Source of the DNA: Sarocladium kiliense
Lineage: Eukaryota; Ascomycota; Sordariomycetes; Hypocreales; Sarocladiaceae
Length of the DNA: 64,000 bases
NCBI GenBank assembly: GCA_030734395.1
Contig: JAUZTG010000042.1
Span: 1,054,001-1,118,000, forward strand
Direction of reading: 5' to 3'
Shown here: piece by piece, positions 21,605-33,199 of the stretch
Layout of the letters: every line of letters starts with the position of its first letter
How positions within the stretch are numbered: the stretch's first letter is position 1
Translations under genes and position numbers: made by a program
Notes under the pieces: generated by a model
What the model was told of the DNA's origin: nothing
What the model saw: only the letters and a program-made list of their open reading frames with translations
The model's database searches: none

Positions 21605-24600
21605 ATGTCGTTCCAAGGCCATGGCTCGGTTTCGCGACGGGCGAACCCGTTCGCCCGACCCAGCTCGCCATCGCCTTCAACAAGCCCAAGGATAGGCAAT
21701 CGTCCGAAATCGACTACGCTCACGAACCAGTCTCCTCTCTCTGGCCCAGATCCATTTACCTCGTCGCACACCAGGAGTCAGTCGAGCACTTCGTCTCCTT
21801 TCAACCCGTTATCTGCGCCAACCGAGAAGAAACACCTCCGCCATGAATCTCGCAACACCGCCCTCACGTCCAACACATTCGCCCCGTCCTTTATCAAGAC
21901 AGATGAAACGCGACGCAGCAACGATGCAGTGAAGGGCATTGAGGGCGAAAACGACTTCTCAGGTAAACGATATGTGTGGCTTAAGGATGCACAGCAAGCG
22001 TTTGTCAAAGGTTGGGTTGTTGAGGAGCTGGGCCGGAACCGCATCCTCGTGCAATGTGACGGCGCAGTAAGTTCACTGCGCGCCAGGCATGTCAAAAGAC
22101 ACTTCTAACATGGTTCAGCAACGCGAAGTCGATGCCGACTCGGTCGATAAGGTGAACCCGGCCAAGTTCGACAAGGCCAACGATATGGCAGAATTGACCC
22201 ATTTGAACGAGGCATCCGTGGTTCACAATCTACAAATGCGCTACCAATCCGACCTCATCTACACGTACTCCGGTCTTTTCTTGGTCACGGTCAATCCATA
22301 TTGCCCTCTACCCATCTATGGAAACGATTATATCAACATGTACAAGGGACGGAGTCGAGAGGACACGAAGCCGCACATCTTTGCCATGGCGGATGAGGCC
22401 TTCCGTAATCTCGTGGAAGAGGGTCAAAACCAAAGCATCCTTGTCACCGGTGAATCAGGTGCTGGAAAGACGGAGAACACCAAAAAGGTCATTCAGTACT
22501 TGGCAGCAGTTGCACAGATGGACGTGGCCACGAGACAGAAGTCCCAGCACTCGAACCTCTCCCAACAGATCCTAAGGGCCAATCCCATTCTTGAGGCCTT
22601 CGGAAATGCACAGACCGTGCGCAACAATAACTCTTCGCGCTTCGGAAAATTCATTCGCATCGGGTTAACACGCACTGGATCCATCGCAGGAGCTTTCATT
22701 GACTGGTATCTCCTCGAGAAGTCCAGAGTCGTTCGCATCAATCCTCACGAGCGAAACTACCACATTTTCTATCAGCTTCTCAAAGGAGCCAACGATCGTC
22801 TCAAACGCGAATTCCTTCTGGACGGCCTTGATGTGGAAGACTTCGCCTATACGCGAGATGGGCATGACTCGATCGTTGGGGTCTCTGATCGCCAGGAATG
22901 GGAGACTCTGATGGAAGCTTTCGAAGTAATGGGTTTCTCGGAGAAAGACCAGAACTCTATTCTAAGGACAATTGCCGCTGTTCTTCATCTAGGCAACATT
23001 GGCGTCGTTAAGGAGAGCCGAGCCGCAGACCAAGCACGATTGGAGCCAAACGCGAAGGCCCAAGCAGCGAAGGTTTGTCAGCTTCTTGGTGTCCCGCTCG
23101 AACCTTTCTTGAAAGGACTTCTGCACCCTCGCGTGAAGGCTGGACGAGAATGGGTGGAAAAGGTCCAGACTCCGGAGCAAGTTCGTCTTGGTTTGGATGC
23201 CCTGTCTAAGGGTATTTACGAACGAGGCTTCGGGGACCTTGTGAACCGGGTCAACCGGCAGTTTGATCAAAGCGGCATGGGAATGGACGAGGCCCATTTC
23301 ATCGGCGTTCTGGACATCGCCGGTTTTGAAATCTTTGAGGAAAACAGTTTCGAGCAGCTGTGCATCAACTACACGAACGAGAAACTGCAGCAGTTCTTCA
23401 ATCACCACATGTTCGTTCTGGAGCAGGAAGAGTACGCCCGCGAACAGATTGAGTGGCAGTTTATCGACTTCGGTCGTGATCTGCAGCCAACCATTGACCT
23501 GATCGAGCTATCCAATCCTATCGGCATCTTCTCCTGTCTCGATGAAGATTGTGTGATGCCCAAGGCTACCGACAAGTCTTTCACTGAGAAGCTCAACTCC
23601 CTTTGGGACAAGAAGACCCAGAAATATCGACCCTCGAGGATGGGTACTGGGTTCATTTTGACTCACTACGCTGCCGAAGTCGAGTATTCGACTGAAGGTT
23701 GGCTAGAGAAGAACAAGGACCCTCTAAATGATAATATCACCCGACTTCTGGCCGCATCTACAGACAAACACATCGCTTCACTTTTTGCAGACTGCGCCGA
23801 AGACGCTGAGGATTCGTCTGGTGGCAGGAGTCGCGTCAAGAAGGGTCTTTTCCGAACCGTCGCCCAGCGGCACAAGGAACAACTCCACAGTCTCATGTCT
23901 CAACTGCACTCGACACACCCTCACTTCGTTCGATGCATCTTACCAAACCACAAGAAACGGCCAAAGCAGTTCAACAATCTCCTTGTCCTCGATCAGCTGC
24001 GTTGCAACGGTGTCTTGGAAGGAATCCGCATTGCGCGTACGGGCTTCCCCAACAGGCTACCATTTGCTGAGTTCCGTCAACGTTACGAGGTTCTCTGCTC
24101 TGATATGCCGAAGGGCTATGTCGAAGGGCAGGCGGCGGCAACGCTGATGCTGGACAAGCTTGGACTAGACAAGTCTCTGTTCCGAGTAGGCTTGACGAAG
24201 GTTTTCTTCCGCGCCGGTGTGCTTGCCGAGCTAGAAGAACAACGAGACTCTCTTATCACTGAGATTATGTCCCGTTTCCAATCCGTTGCTCGTGGGTTCG
24301 TCCAGCGACGGGCTGCATATAAACGCTTGTTCAGGACTGAAGCTACGAGGATTGTGCAACGCAATTTCCAAGTGTATCTGGACTTGGTGGAGAACCCATG
24401 GTGGCAGTTAATTGTCAAGATGAAGCCATTGCTTGGTGCAACCCGCACAGCGACAGAAGTCAAGAAGCGTGACGCCATGATCAAGCAGCTGAATGAGAAG
24501 ATGCGTCAAGAGACTGAGAATCGCCAAAAGCTTGAGGAGGATCGCCGAAACTGCCACACTGAAATGATGCGTATTCAGCAAACTCTTGAGAGCGAGAGAG

Positions 24601-27600
24601 CTCTGGCTCTTGACAAGGAGGAGATTTTCAAGCGTCTACAAAACAGGGAGGCTGAGTTGGAGGACAAGCTTGCTGGCGCCATTGAGGATCAAGAACGCCT
24701 CGAGGACGAACTCGACGAGCTGATGGAGGCGAAGAACAAAGCTGAGGCGGATGTTGAACGTTTCCGAGCCCAGTTGGAACAGGCGGCCTCCTTGATCGCC
24801 AAATTGGAGGAGGAGAAGAGCACTATGTCTGCCAAAGCCGCCGAACTTGAGGCTTCAGTTGTCGAGATCTCACAAAGACAGTCAGAGCGAAGCGAGCAGG
24901 AGGCTGCGCTGGAAAATGAGATCAGGATGCTGCAGAGCCAGCTTTCCTTGAAGGACAGGAAAGCCCAAGACCTCGAAACCAAGCTGCTTAAGGTTGATCA
25001 GGACCTGGAGGTGAAATTGCATACCACGACAAAAGAGCTGGAATCTTCCAAAATCCGGGAGTCCACACTCAAGCGAGAGAACCGCGACATTCAAGCTCAA
25101 CTCTCTCAACTATCAAAGACTTCAACGGATTATGAGGATCTTGTTCGTCAAAAAGAGAGCGAGCTCTCTATCCTCCGCAATGACGCTCAGAAATTCGAGG
25201 CTGAGCGTCGTGGTCTCGAGCATCAGCAGCGATCCCTTGCTGCCGAAACGGAGAAAGCAACGGCACGCGCCAGGGAGGCTCAGGCTGATCTTGTGGCAAT
25301 GAAGTCCCGCCAAGCCCAGTTGGAGCGTGAGGCTGCAGACGCGAAACAACTTCTGGAAGCGCGGCTCTCCGAGGATGCCCAGGCCGACAAGAACCGCCAG
25401 CTCGTCGAGGCCCAGCTGAAGGACCTCAAAGAGGAGCTTTACAAAGTCCAGAAGGAGCTGAGTCGGGAGCGACAATCGCGCGACGACGTTCTCCTTCTCT
25501 CGGAGCATAAACTGAATGCCCTCCAGGAGGAATTCGATCGCTTGAATGAAGCCAAGATCACCATCGAGAAAGAGCTATACGTCCAGCAAGACACTCTCCG
25601 TAGGGCTAAAGAAGCTCGGACCACAGCAGAGAAGGAGCGCGACGAGGCCCGAGATGAGATCCGTAAGTTGCGTGTGGCCAAGACTCAGGCCGAGGAGGCA
25701 CGGATGCAAGCGGAGGTAGCTGGCGAACGCCAGGCTACTAAGGTAGCTCGAGAGCTTGAGGCCAGCCTGCGCAGAGACCTGGAAGCAGCACAAGAGCGTT
25801 TGCAGTGGTTTGAGGAGGAATGCGCGAAGCTCAACCACCAGGTCGAGGATCTCAACAAGCTGATACTCTCCTCCGGTGAATTTGGTCTCAAGAACGATCA
25901 AGCCAAGGAAAGGATGGAGCGGGAGCTCAACACTGTGAAGAGTCGACTTGCAGCATCCGAGAATGACAACAGGGCGCTGCTGAACAAGCTTCAACTCAAG
26001 GGTCTTGAGATTGCACGTTCGACCTCACGTGCCAGCGAGGCATCTCGCGGACAACTAACTGGCCTACAACGCGAGAAGGCAAGGCTTGAGGAACAGAATG
26101 GCAAGCTCAACAAGCAGCTCGGTGATGCGCAGCTTACGATTGCTTCCCTCGAAAAGCGTGCCGAGAAGCTGCAGTTGAGCCTTGAGGATGTGAACCACGA
26201 GATGGCTCGCGAGGTCCAGTCTAGCAGAAACGCTGAGAAGGCTTCATCCACATCCACGGCTCAGTTGGCAGAGGCGAACCGCACCGTAGAATCCGAGAGA
26301 CAGCTTCGGACCCAGGCACAAGCCACCGTGCGAACGCTGCAGGCATCTCTGGAGTCTAGAGATAGGGAACTGGAGGAACTCAGGGCCCAAATGCTCAATG
26401 CTCTCAGAACTGCCGACCCAGAGCTGCATATCCCTCCACAATCCGATGGCCCAAGCGACAAGGGCCTACTAAAGAGCTACGACCTGGTCCGTAAAGTTGA
26501 GGAACTGCAGCAGAACCTCAGAGTCCAGTCAACGGCAAGGTCCAACGCCGAGGCACAACTCACCGAGATGCGCGCAATGCGTCATGAATCCCCAAGTCGA
26601 CCGAAATTGGAAGAGATTCATCTTAACGAGGCACCTTTCAACGGCTCACCTACTCAGAGGAGGTCAACGAGGTTCCATGCCCGCCAGTATTCCAATACTT
26701 CAACGCCCACAAGGAAACATCTGGATCCAGATCACTTCGACTCGGCACGATCAGACAAGACGGTGGACACTGTTACTCATAACAAACGCATGGACTTGAA
26801 GGCAGAGAATGAGGAGCTCCAGAATCAGCTGCAACTTGCCCAGATGCAAAATCGTCACCTGCAAAGCCAGGTAGATCGAAGCACCCCTGTGCCGGACACT
26901 TTCGACGACAGTCCCTCTGCAAGGCGGGTCCAGAAGCTTGAGAAGGTCAATAGTCGACTCCACGAGATGCTCGACGACTCGAGCAAGAAGGTTTCTGCAT
27001 TGGAGAAGAGTATTCGATCCGGAGAACTGTCACTTCGTGATATTCAGACAAAGTCCCATGAAGAGCTCCTCGACGTCTTCAACAGTCAGGAAGAATCACG
27101 TCGTTCTCTTCTGCACAGTCACAAGGATGCCATCGCAGAACTAACCGATGTCAAGTCTCACTTCGACAAAATGCGCCACGAAAGGGCTAAGATGGAGCTC
27201 CAATTGCGAGACACCAAGTCTGATCTCCAAGAAATGACCCTCGCAAGGGATCAGGAATCTCAGAGCCGCAGTCAACTCCTCCAAGAGTTCTCTGATCTCC
27301 AGATTCGGCTTGATGCGGAAACCTCCAAGTTGGCTGACGTCACCTCCAGTCTTGAGCTTTACAAGGGCCGAGCGGACGAGTACTTCAGCAAACTGGAGCA
27401 AGCTGAGATCGCTGTCCTCAAAGCGAGTCGCGCGGAACAGTTCGCTAAGTCCCAGGCTCGTGAAGCCGAAGAGACGTATGCCGAGGTCATGGCGGAGCGA
27501 CAAAAGATGGACTCGACCATTGAAGATCTTCAGCGAGCCAACCAACGCCTGGAGGAAAGAATCGAGGATATTGCGACAGATCTTGATGGAGTTAGCCAAG

Positions 27601-28909
27601 CGAAGCGCAGACTTCAGAATGAGCTCGAAGATTACCGCAACCAGCGCGCCATGGATATCGAGGACAAGGAGTCAGGCATGGAGCAAACTCGTAAGAAGTA
27701 CCAAGCCGAATTCGCTACCCTCACCAAAGAGCTCGACCTTGCTCGTGAAGAGCGACTCTTCAAGCAAGCCGAGATCGCCCGTCTCCGTGAGGAGCTCGAT
27801 GATCTTCGGTCCAAATGGGACGATGAAGTGCTCAATAGCTCTACCTGGTCGAAGGAGAAGTCGCGCCTCGAGTCTACCTTGGCGGACGTTGCGTCGTCCC
27901 GTGATGAGGCTGTTAGTGCCCATAACGAAGCCCAGGGCAAGGTTGTCTCACTTCTGTCGCAAGTGCGCACACTCCGGTCTTCCGTTGATGATATCACTGC
28001 GGAGAGAGACTCGCTTATCCGGGAGAAGCGCAGTGTGGAGGCCCGCTTGGAAGAGGCCAAGGCTGGGCTGGAGGAGCTGGCCAAGGGAGATGCTTCGCTC
28101 CGTGATGTTGCCAGCTCCGACAAAGAGATCCTTGATCTCAAGTCCAGCCTTGCACAGCAGGAGGATCTTGCTGCCGCAGCTGTGGAGAAGATGCGCCGTG
28201 CGGAGGCCCTTGTCTCTGAGATCCAGAAGGACATTGCAGCTGAGCGTGAGACGAGCACACACTTGCAGCAGCAAAAGACCAACCTTGAGAAGACTCTGAG
28301 CGAGGCGCAGCTGAAGCTGGTAGACCTTGAGACCAAGGGCTATTCTAGTGCTAGCCAGGACATCAAATTCCTCCACAAGAGGATTCAAGAGGTAAGTCGA
28401 GATCTCTCATATCAGATATGGGTGATTTTACTAACTTTGATCAGCTTGAATCGCAACTCGAATCCCAGGAGAATGAACGCAATAAGTCGCAGCGGTCTGC
28501 TCGCAATATCGACCGTGCCGTCAAGGACCTGCAGACACAACTTGAGCGCAAGGACAAGCAGAACTCGCAGCTATCCGAAGACGTTGGCCGTATGCGCGAC
28601 AAGGTGGACAAGTTATTGCGGACTATTGATGAGCTCCAGTCTTCCGAATCATCGACTCAACTCTCCGCCCGACGAGCAGAGCGCGAGCTACGTGAGGAAA
28701 AGGAGAAGTCTCTGCGTCTGGAGCGCGAGCTGGAAGGGTGGAAGGGTCTCCGTGTAGAGAAGGCATCCGCAGGGAGTGTCATGGGAAGCCTGCGCAGCCG
28801 AGTTGGGCCATGGAGGGCGAGTGAGGCGGACGCTTTCGGAGCTGTGGATGTCCCGGAGAGGAAGAGCAGCATTAGCAGGGCGCCCAGCCTGACCAAGGGA
28901 TTCATATGA
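21605..28909 (+). CDS. myoB: Class II myosin heavy chain
   Basis: Three exons, 21605-22066, 22119-28391 and 28445-28909, encode 2399 residues. A Ser/Pro-rich N-terminal extension of about 115 residues precedes the SH3-like subdomain (KRYVWLKDAQQAFVKGWV). In the motor domain the P-loop GESGAGKT is at 265-272, switch I reads NNNSSRFGKF, and switch II DIAGFE is near 553-558. An IQ-like light-chain site (SVARGFVQRRAAYKR) follows near 878. The remaining 1450 or so residues are almost continuous heptad coiled coil, interrupted by a Ser/Thr/Pro-rich stretch near 1650-1700. This is conventional myosin that drives the cytokinetic (septation) actin ring. The second exon of 6.3 kb is unusually long for this locus. 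The C terminus is non-helical. Confidence 0.97.
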
Positions 28910-29666
28910 TGGATGAGCAGTTGTTTTCAGGTGCGGATGCAGCATTATTCTGGCGTTCATGGGTTTGAAAGGTCTTTGTACAAAGGAGGAGGTATATGGG
29001 CTGACGATCAGGTGCATCGGGCTTTTGTGAGAGTATATGGCATCACTTATGTTTAATGAGAGGGCGAGAAAAAGTTAATCCCTGGACTATGTTGGATCCC
29101 TTCAAGTGCGCGACCGATTTCTAGGTGTAAGTGCATGCGAGGGCAGAGACATAATCCACGATTCGTTCGAGGTCGATAAAGCTTCAGGCCCGTACGCTCA
29201 GAGATCACAGTACACTCTCACTGCAAACGCACCACCAAGAGGAGATTGAAACCGGGTTGCTCCTCAAGAGAAAGACCTAGTCCACCCAAAAACAGCCTTA
29301 TAGGAGCACAGAAGTGTGTGCTTGGCAATGCTGGAGGCACTTAGACAACTCCGCTACTTCGTCAATCCACCAGGAACGAACCAGGGAACCATAATATATC
29401 GGCTCAATCTACTTGGGGGGTTCCGCGGAATACGGGCCTTAGGATCCAAGGCTTATGATTTGGCTCTTGTAATTGAAGCCAAGGACCCGATCTTACTTTG
29501 AGCTGACAGGCCTGTCATCATCCCCCACTTTCCTGGTCCTGAATCCTAGAGGCCACCGCACTATATATTCGCAGTGCGGCTTTGGCTTTGTTACTATCTC
29601 CTTTTCTCGTCATCCTTCATCTTTCGACCGTTTCCGCCTTGCAAAGAGTGAGAGAGTTTACACACG
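28910..29666. promoter_or_regulatory. Intergenic region with acyltransferase promoter
   Basis: These 757 bases contain the myosin 3' flank and the acyltransferase promoter. The strongest element is a TATA-like TATATATT at about 29562-29569 enclosed by an inverted repeat, listed separately. A C/T-rich leader runs from about 29590 to 29640. Confidence 0.45.
29556..29579. promoter_or_regulatory. TATA-like element inside a 7-bp inverted repeat
   Basis: The arms CCGCACT (29556-29562) and AGTGCGG (29573-29579) are perfect inverted repeats. They flank a ten-base centre that starts with ATATATT. The site is about 88 bases upstream of the acyltransferase ATG. The position suits a core promoter, and the palindrome could bind a dimeric regulator; that role is inference. 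Confidence 0.45.
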
Positions 29667-31240
29667 ATGGACATCTGGGCAATCCCTCTCAGGGACCAAA
29701 TCCGTCCTTTGCCTAGCGTCCGCACCCGGACATACTTCATCGTCAACGCTCGCCTTGATGCGCTACCTCTCAAGGCAGCACTCGACCGCCTGGTTCGACA
29801 TCATTGGCGCTTCCTGGGTGGCAGACTTGTCCAGCAACCAGATGCCAGAGGGCTTGAGTGCCATGTTCCGCACCGCTTCGAGGACGGCTATGAGCTATTC
29901 AGGTGGACCGATGAGCAGCGCGATAAGACCTTTAATGAGACTTCTCCAAAGCTGAAGGCGGAGCATCCGCCCGATAGAATCACGTTCCTCCCAGCTGTGA
30001 GGCAATTGGAGGAAGACCTTTCGCCCGAGGTGTGGCCCATTGCCGCTGCAGATGAGCCACCCAATGCGCCTATCCTGTGGTTGCACGTCTGTACCTTTGC
30101 GGATGCCACGGTTATTGGTCTGAGCTGCAATCATGCCGTTGCAGACCAGGGCGGTATGGCGAATATCATTCGGGCGTGGATGGGCCTCGTTTGTGGCCGA
30201 GACCCGCCTCCGATGGTGACTTATGAAGATGATCCGCTATGGACAGGCAAGTCGTACGGGGAGTATGGAGAGCACGAGGTGAATAGGAAGGGACTTCTGA
30301 GATGGAAGCCCTGGTGGGAGTTCATATGGATGCTGCTAGGGGTCATACTTGAGTTGGTGCTACGACGGAAGGAGAGTCGTCAAGTCCTCTTTTTCCCTCT
30401 GGGCTTGGTCGAGAAGGTGAGAGTGAGGTGTAATAAGGAGGTTGAGATGAAGGAGGGGGTTGATCCGGGTCTGAGCCATGGCGACGTGCTCTCGGCTTTG
30501 CTTTTCAAGGTGAGTAGTCGCAGGCCCTTTGCCAGTTGTGGTTCTGACTTCAATAGTTCTCGCGCGTCTATGACCGCTCAGCCCATGCGGCTTCCCTAAG
30601 TCAGACAATCAACTGTGAGTATCCTACAACTTGTTAGTTAAAGATAGTTGTGCTGACGGTCCATGGGCGTGCGTAGTGCGAGGACGTCACCCCGAGCTTG
30701 ATCCCGCGAAGAGTCTCGCCTGGATTCACAACAGCCAGCATTACGCCGCAGCCCTCTTCCATTATGCACCGTCCACCACTCGAGTGAGTGAAGTCGCTGC
30801 CTTAAACCGCAAAGCCATCATTGCGGCCCTAGACCCCAAAGAGATTGAAGTTGGGCTGGTTGTGAGAGAGGAGATGGCCCGACGGAAACAGGGTATCAAC
30901 TTCTTCGAGGCCTGGACGACTAGTATCCATATCAGCAATTGGACGAGCGCGCTTCGAAACCTGGGAATCGAGGAGGCGGTCAAGGAGCTGGTTGGCAGGG
31001 AAGATGTAGAGGTGGTGACTTTGGGGTCCGGGAGGCCGCTTAAGCATCCGAATCGATGTAAGTCCTTCTGTCCTGGGAGCTCGATGCGGTCAGCACAACA
31101 CTAACCGTGAGCTTATAGTCAGTACTTATATAATGTCGAAAACGAAAGACGGGTACCTGGTTGATTTTGCGATTTCAGAGTATGGGCTCGTGGCACTTAA
31201 GAAACTGTTGGAGAAGGACCACGGACTTGACTCCCTATGA
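29667..31240 (+). CDS. HXXXD-type acyltransferase (fungal BAHD/trichothecene-acetyltransferase-like)
   Basis: Four exons (29667-30509, 30557-30614, 30677-31057, 31119-31240) encode 467 residues. The catalytic HXXXD motif is His156-Ala-Val-Ala-Asp160 in CNHAVADQGG, which is the signature of CoA-dependent acyltransferases that acylate alcohols or amines of secondary metabolites. A hydrophobic helix (WWEFIWMLLGVILELVL) lies near residue 220-240. The second family motif, DFGWG, is not seen; the nearest equivalent is VDFAIS near the C terminus. No secondary-metabolite core gene lies nearby, so the substrate is unknown. Exon 2 is only 58 bases, and all four phases agree. Confidence 0.82.
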
Positions 31241-31530
31241 CAAGATGACGGAGGTTGTGACGGCTCATTCCAATGACTGAGATACGGAGGATACAAGCCG
31301 TGGATACTAAGAGCAGATGTCTCAAAATGAGAAAAGAACGGTACCCGAAGAAGGGAAAGGGGTTTTGGCCCTGGACTTGCATGCCACGTATTGTTGGCCG
31401 ATCATCAGCACCAACGAAGTTCAAAACCAGGCAACCTCCGCATTGAGCTCACTCTAGAGAGGGAAATGCAGGCGGTCTGAATCAGTTCGACAGTAGCGAG
31501 ATGACATTTGTCGCAAAAAGCAAAAAGAAC
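31241..31530. other. Short spacer between acyltransferase and tRNA-Pro
   Basis: No gene is visible. The end nearest the tRNA carries two T5 runs on the minus strand (A5 on +, at 31515-31519 and 31523-31527), suited to stop RNA polymerase III. Confidence 0.5.
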
Positions 31531-31619
31531 GGGCTTGGCCGGGAATCGAACCCGGGACCACTCGCAATCGACTTAAGGTGTAACCCTAAGCGAGTATTAT
31601 ACCACTAAACCACCAAGCC
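31531..31619 (-). tRNA. tRNA-Pro (anticodon AGG) with a 17-base intron
   Basis: On the minus strand the acceptor arms GGCTTGG (31619-31613) and CCAAGCC (31538-31532) pair fully over seven bases, with discriminator C at 31531, as usual in eukaryotic tRNA-Pro. The anticodon stem CTCGC/GCGAG and T-arm CCGGG-TTCGATT-CCCGG are perfect. The anticodon loop reads TT-AGG-G, then an intron at 31567-31583, placed one base after the anticodon as in canonical nuclear tRNA introns, then T. The A box (TGGTTTAGTGGTA) and B box (GGTTCGATTCC) are intact. Pol III stop signals (T5) follow within 20 bases. Confidence 0.95.
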
Positions 31620-32173
31620 AGTTGTTGGATATGGTATGCTTGTATCCGATGTCGAGCAGGTTTGTTATTGCTCCCTATATCTAGAGCTAAAAGCCTGCGT
31701 ATTGGTCATTTCGCGTGCTGCAAACCGAGTCATAAAACATATTTGGGGTTTTTGGTGGTGAGAGAGGTGGTGTAGTAGCCCATACATGGAACGAAAGAAG
31801 GGAAATGGATGGTTTGCGATGGGCAGCTAGAGGTGTCGGCTGCCGCATTTGTACAACGTGCCTGGAACGGCCAAGGTCGATGTCAAATCGCTGTGGTGCC
31901 ACCGAGGCTCCCTTATCGAAAAGGGTCCACGTCTGGCCGACCACTGTTGGTGGTGTTGTCGTGTGACGTGCTCACATCACGTCAATCCTCAGTCACTCTC
32001 GGCACTACCTCCGACACCTCGAAAAATACGAAGATTTCCAAGGATGAAAAGTGACCTTCAAAAAATGCTCAATTGATCATGTCGCGTTGATTCCTGATCC
32101 CTACAAACACCATTGAGATGTCTTTTTTTTTTTTTTTTTTTTTTTTTTCCTCTTGTCCTAGTGTCCTGCTCAT
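31620..32173. other. Intergenic region, 3' flank of the small-protein gene
   Basis: No supported gene is present. The notable feature is a 26-base T run at 32123-32148, listed separately. Confidence 0.4.
32123..32148. repeat. T26 homopolymer (A26 on the minus strand)
   Basis: An uninterrupted run of 26 T on the + strand lies about 25 bases beyond the stop codon of the small minus-strand gene. Its transcript would contain a genome-encoded A26 tract in the 3'UTR. Such long homopolymers are rare in this window, and the length may vary between strains or be affected by sequencing error. Confidence 0.9.
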
Positions 32174-32473
32174 TTATGGCTTGTTGCCCTGTCCGACGTC
32201 GGGACCCTTCTTGATGCCTTGGCTCTGGCCACCGCTGGCGTTGGCATCGCTGAGACCCTGGCCCTTCTCGTTAATGCCCTCTGGGAGGTCAGCGACCTTC
32301 TCAGTGCGCTGGAGCTTGTCCGCATCCTAAGAAAGGATCACACACGTTAGCATGAAGTGAGACGTAACGGATCAGCAGATGGTGAGTGAACTTACGCCCT
32401 GGCCGTGGATGATGTTGGTCTTGGCCTCCTCAAAGGGGCCGTTGTCAGAAGAACCGTCTCCGTTGCGAGGCAT
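32174..32473 (-). CDS. Small hydrophilic Gly/Asn-rich protein, 76 residues
   Basis: Two exons on the minus strand, 32473-32396 and 32326-32174, join in phase 0 to 76 residues. The product is very hydrophilic, with many Gly, Asn, Asp, Lys and Gln, and has no signal peptide, membrane segment or cysteine. Its composition resembles small stress- or desiccation-associated disordered proteins of fungi, but I do not recognise a named family. The gene is supported by good donor (GTAAGTTC) and acceptor (TTAG) signals, an in-frame join, and a TATA element (TATAAAG on the minus strand, 32592-32586) about 115 bases upstream. The TATA box suggests strong or regulated expression. Confidence 0.75.
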
Positions 32474-33199
32474 GATGATAGATTTGTAGGTGTGGTGATT
32501 TGTTTTGTGTGTGAGAGAGGAAGATGCAGTTTGGGTATGTGAAAGTGTCAATTGGCATCTACCAAAGGAAGAGGGGAAGCCTTTTCTTTATAAGGTCTAC
32601 TCCTCCGATCTAGATGCTTCCGCTGCCAACCCAAATCTCGATCGTGAAACCCGCGTGATTGAAAGACGTCATGGCCCGCAAACGTCATAAGCTCAGAGCC
32701 AGACTGCTTTTCTCACGATCCACGCCGGCGCGGCGCCTTTGCATCTGTGTGGGGGATTTGGCTTGGCTTACAGCGGCAGTGTCAGGCACCAGGCTGAGCT
32801 GGCAGCCAGCGGACCATTTGTCCCGCGCCTGTCAAACCTACCTCCACACCATTGTCAGCTCAGATCTCAAATTGCGAGATGCGGTACCCTACACCTCCAT
32901 AGTTTTCCAGTCACGTTCAGATCAATAATGGTCAATCAGAAGCGGAATGCAATTTTATCATTATGGGATTTGCGCATCTGATGTTATCTTTTCCCGTTCA
33001 GATTAGACCTACAGACCCAGACGACTCCCTATCTTAAGAGCCATATCCTCAGACAACCCAGCTTCCCGCGGAAGACCTCTGAGAGCAATTTTAGAGCAAC
33101 ATTGCAAACCGAAACACCTTGCCAACTTTGGTCAATACGTCGAAAAGAGTCAACCATGATAATCCTTCAAAAAATACATGGTCGTAGTGATTTGTGAAT
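32474..33199. promoter_or_regulatory. Promoter region of the small hydrophilic protein gene
   Basis: These 726 bases include the TATA element (32592-32586, minus strand) of the small-protein gene. The far end is the 3' flank of the PARP-type zinc-finger gene. No further gene was recognised. Confidence 0.45.

Noticed and set aside
22089..22118. An upstream ATG in the intron frame of myosin II as an alternative start
   Set aside because: It lies inside a well-formed intron (donor at 22067, acceptor at 22118), and using it would lose the SH3-like subdomain encoded by exon 1.
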